Assembly: GCA_021298935.1 (NCBI GenBank)
Contig: JAJTHR010000034.1
Coordinates: 1 to 11,068 of the forward strand
Length of the DNA: 11,068 nt
Reading direction: 5' to 3'
Source: Parachlamydia sp.
Lineage (GTDB): Bacteria; Chlamydiota; Chlamydiia; Chlamydiales; Parachlamydiaceae
Shown here: positions 1 through 7,585 of the stretch, piece by piece
How the letters are laid out: the number at the start of each line of letters is the position of its first letter
Numbering within the stretch: position 1 is the first letter of the stretch
Notes under the pieces: model-generated
The model's input: the letters and a program-made list of their open reading frames with translations, nothing else
Told to the model about the DNA's origin: nothing
Database searches by the model: none
Position numbers and translations under genes: made by a program

Positions 1-1
1 A

Positions 2-700
2 ATAAATTTCTTAAAAAAGAAATATGGCGCAACAATTCAGGAAATGCTTGCTTACTATTCAGAAGCACGGGCAAAGCTTGCCCGTTTGGAAAATGCCGAA
101 CAAGAAATAGAGGATACAAAACGTGCGCTGGAAGAGGCCAGGCAAGCTGCCAATGCCTCTGCGTGCGCTCTGACTGAAAGAAGAAAGGAAAGCGCGCTGC
201 GTCTTCAAAGCGAGCTGACCGAACAAGTTCAGTCTCTCAATATGCCTAAAGCGCTTATTCAAATAAGCCTGCAGCAGCAAAACCGGACATTGCAAGGCGA
301 TGAAAAGATTGAAATTTTCCTGAAAGCCAATCAAGGCGAGCAAGCCACCTCTGTTAAAGAGGGATCAAGCGGAGGAGAGATTTCAAGAGTGCAATTAGCC
401 CTTCAAACATTGTTGGCAGGGAAAGAGAACATCCCCACCATCATCTTCGACGAAATCGATTCCAATATTGGGGGGGAAACAGCTACGGTTGTGGGTAATA
501 AGTTAAAGGAAATAGGTGAGAGGCACCAGGTGATTTGCATCACCCATTTTCCGCAAGTGGCTGAATCGGCTCACTACCATTTTCAAATCTCAAAAGTCGA
601 AAAAGAAGGGCGCACACTGACTGAAGTCGTTGAATTGAATCAAAGGACAAAGCAGCGGGAACTCAATCGTATGGCAGGTTTGCAGCTCGCGAAAGTTTAG
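2..700 (+). CDS. recN: DNA repair ATPase RecN, C-terminal part (5' end outside window)
   Basis: RecN is an SMC-like cytoplasmic ATPase that acts at DNA double-strand breaks. The reading frame is open from base 2, where it reads INFLKKKYGATIQEM before the first internal ATG at 44, so the gene clearly starts upstream. The visible part holds the descending coiled-coil arm (Glu/Ala/Lys-rich, roughly 60-240) and the C-terminal ATPase half. The ABC signature is SSGGEISRVQLAL (from 365), Walker B is TIIFDEIDSNIGG (from 437) and the switch histidine lies in CITHFPQVAE (near 536-565). The end, ELNRMAGL, fits the usual RecN C-terminus. Walker A must lie upstream. An intrinsic terminator follows directly and the next gene is convergent, so recN ends its transcription unit. 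Identification is firm from the order and wording of these motifs. Confidence 0.95.
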   Translation: MNFLKKKYGATIQEMLAYYSEARAKLARLENAEQEIEDTKRALEEARQAANASACALTERRKESALRLQSELTEQVQSLNMPKALIQISLQQQNRTLQGDEKIEIFLKANQGEQATSVKEGSSGGEISRVQLALQTLLAGKENIPTIIFDEIDSNIGGETATVVGNKLKEIGERHQVICITHFPQVAESAHYHFQISKVEKEGRTLTEVVELNQRTKQRELNRMAGLQLAKV

Positions 701-714
701 TTTTAATTGATCTT

Positions 715-756
715 AGCAAAAGGAGCAGATGAATGAGCAGATCTTTTGCTTTTTTT
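715..756 (+). terminator. Intrinsic terminator after recN
   Basis: An 8-bp perfect stem, AGCAAAAG (715-722) with CTTTTGCT (743-750), encloses a 20-nt loop and is followed at once by a T run to 756. It lies 15 nt after the recN stop. On the minus strand the stem is followed by AAGATCAATT rather than T's, so it should work only for the recN side. The loop contains an 8-bp direct repeat GAGCAGAT (723-730 and 735-742). The long loop makes the hairpin weaker than usual. Confidence 0.7.
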
Positions 757-771
757 GCGTAAGGTAAGGTT

Positions 772-2628
772 TTAGGCTTCTTCTGGCGGAGCTTCTTTTG
801 GCTTCAGCATAATTAAATAGGCTTTTTTATGGGAAAAAAACTCTTCAGCTGAAATTTCTTTGGTTGTTGGACCTGAATCATTGCAGAACCAGTATTTCCC
901 TTCCTTTTTGACATAGGCGACGTAGTGGCCTCCAAGATAGGAGCCTTGATGAACAACGTAACCGACCACTTCGTATTTTGTCTGGCCTTGCGGTTCCCTA
1001 TTGCGAAAACAGGGAGCCAAATCAACCCCCTCGCTTGGAAGGTGCACTAAATTATCATTTTTTGTGAGATTACTATTGAAACGCTTGATGTGCACAGCCA
1101 ATAGTTCGGGCAGAGATTGAAGCTCGAACCATGTTTCGTAATTAGCGAATTGACGCACATTGCCATCAGCAATTTCTACACCAGGCTCAACAATGGCATC
1201 GCGAGGATCCAAAAGAACTTGATTGCGTAAATCATTAATGTGCACTTCATTAGCAAAATAGTTTTGAATAACATCCTGCAAATTGGATGCCCGTTGTAAT
1301 TGACAACTTAGGGTATAATTCGTTTCTTTGTTTGAAGGGAACAGGACACCTGGTATATCAGATGTCTTAAAAAACCGTTGGGCATGAAATGGGATTTCTA
1401 AGATATTTTCCATGATAAATTCGACAACTGCCGCAGCATCACGTTGAGATGAAATCGACTCACGGAAGCCATTCCCCACTTGCAGGTCAGCATGCAGTCT
1501 GGAATCAAAAATAAGTTGCCGTAATTCCTTAAGCGTCAGCGTGTGGGTCATTGATAAAACATAATCAAGCAGGCCCGGTTTTTGAGTATTGGTGGGGCTG
1601 GGCTTTAATAGTTTGGCAATTTCATGCTGAATCTTTTTCCGTTGATCGGCGCTGGTCTTTTTATCATGTAATTGAGTGCGCAAGGGAGCTTTCTGTTGTT
1701 CTGAAAGGGTTGGCATCGCTAGCTGCTCTTCCAAATTGCTGATCGTAGAATCCAGCCTATCTTGAAGTATCCTTCCTTCAGCTTCTTTGGTACAAAAAAG
1801 AAGGTGAAAGGCCGAATCAAGATAACAGCTGTTTCCTACATTTTTTAAAGCCAAAGGACGGGCAGCCCCTTGTAAAGGGGAAAGCCCGCCTTCACTTTCT
1901 ATAAATTCTTTTTCAAAATCATACATACTTCTTTGCAAATTAAGGGCTTTCGTTACATTAAGGCTGGGAAGGATCGCTTCTTTAAAATGTTCCCAGTCTT
2001 CCATAAGTTCCTGCCGTAAAGGAGCAGGCATAGGAATAGCTGCTTGAGTGAGCTGTGAGCTGTATCCCTCAAATAGGGTACAGCAATCAGTTTTCTTAGA
2101 ATTAACAATTAAATCCAAATCAGCAGATAAAAGCTGGTACTCTTCATTTAATAATTTCATTTCGCTAAAGAATCCATCATAATCTTCTTGCCAGGAAGCC
2201 ATTTCGGCAATGAAGAATTCTAAATTAAAAATATTTTGTTTTAATGAAATTTTTAATTCACTTACCTCTTTTAAAACTCTTCTAATATTTAATTGATTAA
2301 TATCCACATCGGATAAAGCTTGGATGCGGCCTCGCATGATTGGTTTTTCCTGCGTAATTTCATGAATTTTTTCGCGGAATTCAAAAGAATTAAAATTAAT
2401 TTTTGGTTGATAGACGATTTTTAAAAAAGCATGCTCGATCCGTACTAGCAAATTTGTTAGCCACCTTAAAACTGAAGCTTTAAAAGTTCGTGCCGATTTT
2501 TGGAGCCCTTCTGCATACGTTTGAATCGCGGAAGAAAAAGATAAACGAGGGGTAACTAAAATCTGCTCTTCGGGTGGGTAAGGTAAAATAGGATGTCTAA
2601 CAAGAGGATGATTAGTAGGATTTGCCAT
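772..2628 (-). CDS. USP-type (peptidase C19) deubiquitinase, candidate effector
   Basis: This 618-residue protein probably cleaves ubiquitin or a ubiquitin-like modifier from host proteins. The USP signature boxes are in order: Cys box LALKNVGNSCYLDSAFHLL with catalytic Cys268; QRDAAAVVEFIMENIL at about 395-410, matching the QQDxxEF box; LPELLAVHIKRF at about 507-517; His box VVHQGSYLGGHYVAYVKK with His568; and the third catalytic position in FCNDSG (Asn583/Asp584). A charged helical insert of about 65 residues lies between the Cys and QQD boxes (about 285-345). No CxxC zinc finger pair is visible. The first 250 residues are helical, with an amphipathic stretch SVLRWLTNLLVRIEHAFLKI at 52-71. 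There is no Sec signal peptide, which fits type III secretion, but no secretion signal can be proved. The ATG at 2628 has only a weak Shine-Dalgarno. It differs from the Chlamydia trachomatis ChlaDub proteins, which belong to another protease clan. Confidence 0.9.
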   Translation of the reverse strand: MANPTNHPLVRHPILPYPPEEQILVTPRLSFSSAIQTYAEGLQKSARTFKASVLRWLTNLLVRIEHAFLKIVYQPKINFNSFEFREKIHEITQEKPIMRGRIQALSDVDINQLNIRRVLKEVSELKISLKQNIFNLEFFIAEMASWQEDYDGFFSEMKLLNEEYQLLSADLDLIVNSKKTDCCTLFEGYSSQLTQAAIPMPAPLRQELMEDWEHFKEAILPSLNVTKALNLQRSMYDFEKEFIESEGGLSPLQGAARPLALKNVGNSCYLDSAFHLLFCTKEAEGRILQDRLDSTISNLEEQLAMPTLSEQQKAPLRTQLHDKKTSADQRKKIQHEIAKLLKPSPTNTQKPGLLDYVLSMTHTLTLKELRQLIFDSRLHADLQVGNGFRESISSQRDAAAVVEFIMENILEIPFHAQRFFKTSDIPGVLFPSNKETNYTLSCQLQRASNLQDVIQNYFANEVHINDLRNQVLLDPRDAIVEPGVEIADGNVRQFANYETWFELQSLPELLAVHIKRFNSNLTKNDNLVHLPSEGVDLAPCFRNREPQGQTKYEVVGYVVHQGSYLGGHYVAYVKKEGKYWFCNDSGPTTKEISAEEFFSHKKAYLIMLKPKEAPPEEA

Positions 2629-2659
2629 TTTTACTCATTTAATTTTTTTATTCATGATT

Positions 2660-2688
2660 ATTTTATTTTAAGACGTCATTATTTTCAA
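2660..2688 (-). promoter_or_regulatory. Promoter for the USP gene
   Basis: On the minus strand TTGAAA (2688-2683), a 17-nt spacer and TAAAAT (2665-2660) give five of six consensus matches in each box. Transcription would start near 2653, leaving a leader of about 25 nt. A second TAAAAT at 2670-2665 has a spacer of only 12 and is less likely. Confidence 0.55.
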
Positions 2689-2713
2689 CAAACTAGATTG
2701 TATCATAGGAACA

Positions 2714-2742
2714 TTGGTTTTCTGTTAATCTACTGTTAAAAT
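2714..2742 (+). promoter_or_regulatory. Promoter for the outer-membrane protein gene
   Basis: TTGGTT (2714-2719), a 17-nt spacer and TAAAAT (2737-2742) form a sigma70-like promoter with a weaker -35 box. It would start transcription near 2749, about 50 nt before the ATG at 2801. It lies back to back with the USP promoter; the two -35 boxes are about 25 bp apart. Confidence 0.5.
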
Positions 2743-2789
2743 TTCTTAAAAATTTATCCCCCATCTGCTAATGTATCAATCTGTACGAA

Positions 2790-2794
2790 AAGGA
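2790..2794 (+). promoter_or_regulatory. Ribosome binding site deciding the 2801 start
   Basis: AAGGA sits 6 nt before ATG 2801. The upstream in-frame ATG at 2771 has no comparable site and would put ten polar residues before the signal peptide. Confidence 0.65.
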
Positions 2795-2800
2795 ATTCCC

Positions 2801-3727
2801 ATGCTTAAAAAACTCATTTTTCTGTTTGCATTTTCTGTATCTTTGCCTCTTTTCGGAGTGGATCAGGCGCTTGATTTTAGTGATTATAGCGATGAAAACA
2901 TCAATATTTTTCCAAAGAAAAAAGACACTCCTTTTGAATTGAACATTCATGTGGATGGCATTCAACCGGCAAAAATTAAAAAAGGATTTTATAAAGGCGA
3001 CGAAGTCTCTTACTGTGAAGCCAAAGCCGAGGCAAGCATGGTTGTTTACTATTGCCCGGCATATTCGGAAGGCGCCAACATTGCATTAGGTTATACAAAT
3101 ACCTACCTGCACTGGATTGAAAATCCCTACTTTGACCAGGATCGTTTCAATACAATCACCTTTACTTTGGGAGGAATTACAAAAAGAGTCGAAGGTTGGC
3201 TGTGGAGGGGACAATTTGACATTAATTATGACGTTGACGGCAGCCTTATTGCTCAGTATTTTAATTATAATATCCTTTTATGGGGCCGCTACGATCTTTC
3301 AAATCAAATCGGTTTGCATGTCGGTTTAATCGCGCAAACTGGAATGGGATTGGACAAGGTGTATCCCATCCTTGGCGCGGACTGGCAAGTCACGAAGAAT
3401 TGGAGAATCAATTTAGTCTACCCTGTGAATATTTCAATTGAATATGCACTCAATGACAAATGGGCGCTTGCTTTAGCCGGTAGAAATTTCGATTCCAGGC
3501 ACCGCATCAAAAAAGACGAATGCCATGGTAAGTCTGTCATCCGCTATCAAAACGTGGGTGCTGAGTTTGCAGTGAAATTTGCAGGGGACAATTTATCAGC
3601 CAATTTACATGCAGGGTCAACACTTGGGGGCGATTACCGCATTGCAGATGCGCAAAACCACCATCCCCGCCATTATAAATTAAGACCGAGCGGCTATGTT
3701 GGCGGGGAAGTTGATTTTAAATTTTAA
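2801..3727 (+). CDS. Secreted outer-membrane beta-barrel-type protein
   Basis: This 308-residue protein starts with a clear Sec signal peptide, MLKKLIFLFAFSVSLPLFG, with likely cleavage after Gly19. This supports ATG 2801 over the in-frame ATG at 2771. The mature part is rich in aromatic residues and glycine, with many short alternating polar/hydrophobic strands (for example FNTITFTLGGI, GQFDINYDVDG, IGLHVGLIAQTG, NVGAEFAVKFAG). It ends in GGEVDFKF, whose terminal Phe is typical of substrates of the BAM barrel-assembly machine. Cysteines 72, 85 and 241 could form disulfides. The pattern resembles the DUF6268-like outer-membrane proteins of chlamydiae, but that family name is from memory and unchecked. 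A role in the outer envelope is inferred; substrate or ligand is unknown. No intrinsic terminator follows; the next 70 bp are plain AT-rich DNA. Confidence 0.75.
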   Translation: MLKKLIFLFAFSVSLPLFGVDQALDFSDYSDENINIFPKKKDTPFELNIHVDGIQPAKIKKGFYKGDEVSYCEAKAEASMVVYYCPAYSEGANIALGYTNTYLHWIENPYFDQDRFNTITFTLGGITKRVEGWLWRGQFDINYDVDGSLIAQYFNYNILLWGRYDLSNQIGLHVGLIAQTGMGLDKVYPILGADWQVTKNWRINLVYPVNISIEYALNDKWALALAGRNFDSRHRIKKDECHGKSVIRYQNVGAEFAVKFAGDNLSANLHAGSTLGGDYRIADAQNHHPRHYKLRPSGYVGGEVDFKF

Positions 3728-3798
3728 TAACAACTTACAACCGACTATTTAAATTTTATTTTCTTTATAAAAACTTAATATAAAATTGCATAATTACA

Positions 3799-3963
3799 TT
3801 ATCTCGACTTTGTACATTTTTTGGGCTCATATTCTAGAGAGAAGCAAACTGCAGCGTAATAAATTTCGCAGGAAGGGGTATTTCTACCCCTCCGAGGAAT
3901 TTATTTAGCTGTAGGAAGCTTCTCTCCGAAGATGGGTCCAAAAAATGTACAAAGTTGAGATTA
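3799..3963. repeat. 159-bp palindromic MITE-like element with TTA flanks
   Basis: Bases 3802-3960 form one long imperfect palindrome, flanked by the direct triplet TTA at 3799-3801 and 3961-3963. The outer arms (3802-3824 and 3938-3960) match over 23 bp with one G/A difference and share ACTTTGTACATTTTTTGG. Pairing continues inward through GAGAGAAGC (3837-3845) with GCTTCTCTC (3918-3926), CTGCAGC (3849-3855) with GCTGTAG (3908-3914) and AATAAATT (3858-3865) with AATTTATT (3898-3905). It ends at GGGGTA-TTTC-TACCCC (3875-3890) with a 4-nt loop. It has no coding content. The size, terminal inverted repeats and apparent 3-bp duplication fit a miniature non-autonomous transposon, possibly mobilised by an IS5-like transposase. 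A structured 5' leader of the next gene is the alternative. The palindrome is directly visible; mobility is inferred. Confidence 0.75.
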
Positions 3964-3980
3964 TATTTATTAAATTTAAT

Positions 3981-3986
3981 AAAAGG
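3981..3986 (+). promoter_or_regulatory. Ribosome binding site deciding the 3992 start
   Basis: AAAAGG ends 5 nt before ATG 3992. An in-frame GTG at 3986 overlaps this site and would have no ribosome binding site of its own, so ATG is preferred. Confidence 0.65.
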
Positions 3987-3991
3987 TGTTT

Positions 3992-6900
3992 ATGATTAAT
4001 CAGCTCAATGACCTGCATGCTCAATTCTCAGCCGTTCTGAATACAGATTCTATGTATTTGAATCGCGACGATCGGGCGTCGACGGGATTTTCGCAATCAG
4101 CTGAAAAAACATCTCACCTTTATGAAATATTCCGCCAAGGAATGAGTAAAATTGAAGCATTGGAGAATCGATTTGATACCCAGGAAGAAGTTCAGCAAGC
4201 CATCGATCAGCTTCAGTTAATTCAAATCGATAGCGATGGTTTTTATACCCGTTATTGTAATAAAACCAACACATGGGTCCGTTGGCTGCTGAAGAAAATC
4301 CCTCTCGTACTAAGAAGATTGCTTCCTAAAATTTTTGACCATGGCATTGAAAGGGCTGAAGCACAAACAAGACAAACCCATCTTCAATTGAATCAGGCTC
4401 TCGGGACTCGGATTCGCCAACTTCGAAATGTGCGTATTGCTCCCCAATTGCCCGTTGATCCTCCTATCCCACCCTCTCCTATCCCCACTCCTCAGCCCCC
4501 TCCAGAGCCACCCCCTGCAGAACCTACCCCTACCCCTCTGGCTCCCAGCATGGATCAGGAAGCAATGCAGGCAAGCTTTATCGCTTCCACTTTAAAGTAT
4601 CAGCAAAAAAAAGATCGGGCTGTGCAGGATGCAATCATTGAGGAAGTGCAAGCCCTTCAGAAGGGTTCATCATTAACAATGAAAAATTGGCACCAAGCGC
4701 TTGACCGCATTCTGACCCTTATAAATACCTTGCCTTCAGATTTAAGAGAATCAGCCCTTGTTCGCGCTGAAGTGCCCGCTCAATTAATTCCCCTTTTTCT
4801 AATTGACGGACAAAAGGCCGCCTACATCACCAATAATTTGTACAATACACAATGGGATTTACCTTATGCTGCAGCCACCCAGGTAGAGGAGATGACATTT
4901 AATGGTTTTATTCAGAGCGTCGGTTTGGTCTTCCCTCGGCTGATCAATAAGAAAGGCCGGCAGATCAATCCCAGAAAATTGAATGAATACAAGGGGGCGA
5001 TGAAAATAGAGGCCGCTCATTTAGCGGAATATGCTCAATTGCTTGAACAATTTCCCTCCTGCCGGCCGGACCGCCTGGAAATTGAGATGGAAAGTATCAT
5101 GACGGCTGAACGATTCAGACAAATTTTAGCGCTAAAAGAAAAAACCCTTACTCTAACCCTTTCAAAAGTGTTAAAAATTAATTTAGCTGAAATAGGCGCC
5201 ACGCAAGAAGAAGAGCAGTTTTTCTTGGAGAACCTGCAAGCCATGCATTTGCCCGATCTTCTTTTGCTTCAACTGGCTGAGCATGATAAAAAACATCTCC
5301 CACCCGCTCTTTTTTCCAATGCCTTAAAGGCATGTCCAAAGCCATTTCTCATGAAGGAATGCTTTAGCGCCTGTTCAAACCCTGACGACATTTTGCTGCC
5401 AACCTCCCTCACCGATATAAAAAATCTTGATTTGCAAGAATTTTCTTCTGAACGTATCGAATATCTTTTAAAACAATGGTCGCCGCTTGAGTGTTTAAAG
5501 CTCGGTCCGAATTGTACTGAAGAGACGATTAATGAATGGATAAAAGCGGGCTTTTTTCATTGTATTCAATCGCTTGATCTCAGCGAATGCTCCCTTTCAA
5601 CGGATATTTTATTTTCCTTAAACGCGCTTCCGAGCCTTTGGTCGTTGAGATTGCCGGAATTAACGAAAGGGGATGTCCCGCTCGACCTCCTACCTAAATT
5701 TGACAATCCATTCAAAATTAAGCAATTTTATACACAGGCTTCTATAACCCGCACCGTTGCCGGAGAACTTTATACCGGCCTTCCTCTTTGGGCAACTCTC
5801 TTTGAAATACCGCTAGCACGCCTTGGAACGGAAGAGGCCATTCTACCAAACCATACAGTGCTAGATCCCCTAAGTGTCACTTATTGGCTTTATCAAAACG
5901 ATTTTCGCCTCCTCGCCACGCCGCAACTAGGAGTACAAAGCATTGTCGCAGATGCTTGCGAATATGTGAATGACGATAACCTAATTGAGTTTTTGCTTAA
6001 ATTTCCAAATGCACGTGAAGTGAGCCTGTATAACTCCCCCCATATTACAGACCAGGGAATTGCCGCTTTAATTGAGGCCTGCCCCCAAATTGAAAAAATC
6101 GACTGCTCAGGATGCCTGCATGTCACAGATGCACTCTTTAATGCTGCCGTAATGAAAGTCATGCACGAAAATCCCCGTCTGACGCTCAATCTGTCAGGAA
6201 CTTCCGTTACAACTGAGGCACTTCCCTTGTATGAAAGCGGCTTGGAAGATCGAATCATTTTAAAAAATCATCGCTTAAAAATCATCGATGAACAACTGAC
6301 TGATGAGGGAGCTCTTGAGGCAATCCTTCAAGCACAGGACTTGGCACATGTGCGCCATTTAGATTTGAGCGGATGTACGCAACTGACTGACGAGGCACTC
6401 AGCCTCCTCCTTGATCGCTTGAATACAGATCAGTTTATTTTTGACCACCAGGGGGGTAGAAGAGATAATCCCCAGCGTTTGAATTTGATCTCATTGAATT
6501 TATTTGGCTGCAGCCAAATCACACTCAAAGCCTTTGATGGAGAAAGTGACAACACTGGCAAAATACAGCCTAAAATATTGAATACCTTGCAGCAAATTGG
6601 ACTTGGAAAAACTTCTCTTTGGAAAGAAGAGAGTGAAGAGCCAATCGATCTTTTCGGACCGTTAAGCGTCGTTTATGACGACTATTCTGAAGAAGAGGAA
6701 GAGGAGCTTGAGGAAACGGCCGTGCCGGAAATTGCATTTGATTTCTCAAACTTATACCCCCAGATTGAAAAATTGCTGGAGCCCCAGATTTTCACTCACA
6801 AAATTTCACCCGCTGATCAATTGGAGGCCTGTTTTGATGAATCCGAAGCTTCTAATATCATTCACAATAGGATGGCAATTGAGCTGTTCGCAAACGAGCG

Positions 6901-7585
6901 GCTTCCCAAAGGGCAGCTGTTAAAATTAGACCGGACACCCGTTGATGTCGAGCTCGCAGAAAGCATGTCTTTATATTTTAAAGACTTAGATGATGAAGGG
7001 GTCACTGCAACCCTGCCAAGACTCTTTTGCTATTCTTACTCTGGATACATCCGCAATCAAATGCGTAAGGGCGAGCTGATCAAAGCTGAAGGGGTTGATT
7101 TGGTCAATCAAAATGCTGCCCCGAAAGCTTCAGAAACAATTATTAATATGATGCAGGGCAAAGATGCGGTTTCTTCCCTTGACTGGAAAACTGCCTACCA
7201 GGCGGCTGAATTGGCAAAAGCTTTGAAGTTACCGTTGGCGCAACAGGACTTACTTAAAAAAAGGGTACATAGCCAATTTGAGATTGATAGAGCAGATGAT
7301 ATGTTTTTCTTTTCACGCGCCCTCAATGACCTTGAAGCCATTGAGCAATTTGAAGACCAGTTATGCATGCTAGCTGAAGTTGATTATGATGCTTTAAAAG
7401 ATACCTTGTATCCTCTTTGTGAAGCGCATAATCTCAAAAGATTGCGTGGAGTACTGGATAACTCTGCAGCAAGGTCATTCGAAGAGCAAGAAAAAGCCGC
7501 TGCCAATCAAAGCCTGTCAACCCATGAACTGCAAACGCAATTGAATGAGGAATTACTTCGTTATCAAGCCTTTGGATTTGTTTAG
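3992..7585 (+). CDS. Large LRR protein with proline-rich linker and BTB-like C-terminal region
   Basis: This protein of 1197 residues from ATG 3992 has no Sec signal. Residues 1-150 are helical with a hydrophobic/basic stretch (TWVRWLLKKIPLVLRRLLPK, 94-113). Residues 151-185 are a linker with 19 prolines in 35. A helical region follows (about 190-470). Leucine-rich repeats come next, with examples IQSLDLSECSLSTDILFSL (about 525-543), AREVSLYNSPHITDQGIAAL, IEKIDCSGCLHVTDALF, VRHLDLSGCTQLTDEALSLL (787-806) and LISLNLFGCSQITLKAF. The L-x-L-x-G-C-x-x-[IVL]-T-D wording is that of cysteine-containing LRRs found in eukaryotic F-box proteins. An acidic run (YSEEEEEELEE) precedes the C-terminal part. 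There, PKASETIINMMQGKDAVSSL through LAKALKLP (about 1044-1081) resembles the second half of a BTB domain. LRR plus BTB or F-box proteins are known from amoeba-associated chlamydiae as likely ubiquitin-ligase adaptors. The LRR call is good; BTB is tentative. Confidence 0.75.
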   Translation: MINQLNDLHAQFSAVLNTDSMYLNRDDRASTGFSQSAEKTSHLYEIFRQGMSKIEALENRFDTQEEVQQAIDQLQLIQIDSDGFYTRYCNKTNTWVRWLLKKIPLVLRRLLPKIFDHGIERAEAQTRQTHLQLNQALGTRIRQLRNVRIAPQLPVDPPIPPSPIPTPQPPPEPPPAEPTPTPLAPSMDQEAMQASFIASTLKYQQKKDRAVQDAIIEEVQALQKGSSLTMKNWHQALDRILTLINTLPSDLRESALVRAEVPAQLIPLFLIDGQKAAYITNNLYNTQWDLPYAAATQVEEMTFNGFIQSVGLVFPRLINKKGRQINPRKLNEYKGAMKIEAAHLAEYAQLLEQFPSCRPDRLEIEMESIMTAERFRQILALKEKTLTLTLSKVLKINLAEIGATQEEEQFFLENLQAMHLPDLLLLQLAEHDKKHLPPALFSNALKACPKPFLMKECFSACSNPDDILLPTSLTDIKNLDLQEFSSERIEYLLKQWSPLECLKLGPNCTEETINEWIKAGFFHCIQSLDLSECSLSTDILFSLNALPSLWSLRLPELTKGDVPLDLLPKFDNPFKIKQFYTQASITRTVAGELYTGLPLWATLFEIPLARLGTEEAILPNHTVLDPLSVTYWLYQNDFRLLATPQLGVQSIVADACEYVNDDNLIEFLLKFPNAREVSLYNSPHITDQGIAALIEACPQIEKIDCSGCLHVTDALFNAAVMKVMHENPRLTLNLSGTSVTTEALPLYESGLEDRIILKNHRLKIIDEQLTDEGALEAILQAQDLAHVRHLDLSGCTQLTDEALSLLLDRLNTDQFIFDHQGGRRDNPQRLNLISLNLFGCSQITLKAFDGESDNTGKIQPKILNTLQQIGLGKTSLWKEESEEPIDLFGPLSVVYDDYSEEEEEELEETAVPEIAFDFSNLYPQIEKLLEPQIFTHKISPADQLEACFDESEASNIIHNRMAIELFANERLPKGQLLKLDRTPVDVELAESMSLYFKDLDDEGVTATLPRLFCYSYSGYIRNQMRKGELIKAEGVDLVNQNAAPKASETIINMMQGKDAVSSLDWKTAYQAAELAKALKLPLAQQDLLKKRVHSQFEIDRADDMFFFSRALNDLEAIEQFEDQLCMLAEVDYDALKDTLYPLCEAHNLKRLRGVLDNSAARSFEEQEKAAANQSLSTHELQTQLNEELLRYQAFGFV

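Noticed and set aside
59..343. Antisense reading frame of 94 codons within recN
   Set aside because: It lies opposite well-conserved RecN coding sequence, has no ribosome binding site and resembles no protein.
2771..2800. Upstream ATG at 2771 as start of the outer-membrane protein
   Set aside because: It would put ten polar residues before a clean signal peptide; ATG 2801 has AAGGA at proper spacing.
3728..3798. Small RNA gene or tRNA in the AT-rich gap after the outer-membrane protein gene
   Set aside because: No cloverleaf, conserved RNA motif or terminator is visible; only a possible -10 box TATAAAAT at 3779-3786 without a good -35.
3875..3890. GGGGTA-TTTC-TACCCC as a stand-alone terminator
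   Set aside because: No T run follows on either strand; it is the tip of the larger palindrome.
5893..6258. Antisense reading frame of 121 codons within the LRR gene
   Set aside because: It lies opposite the LRR coding region; its composition is that of a shadow frame and it has no recognisable domain.
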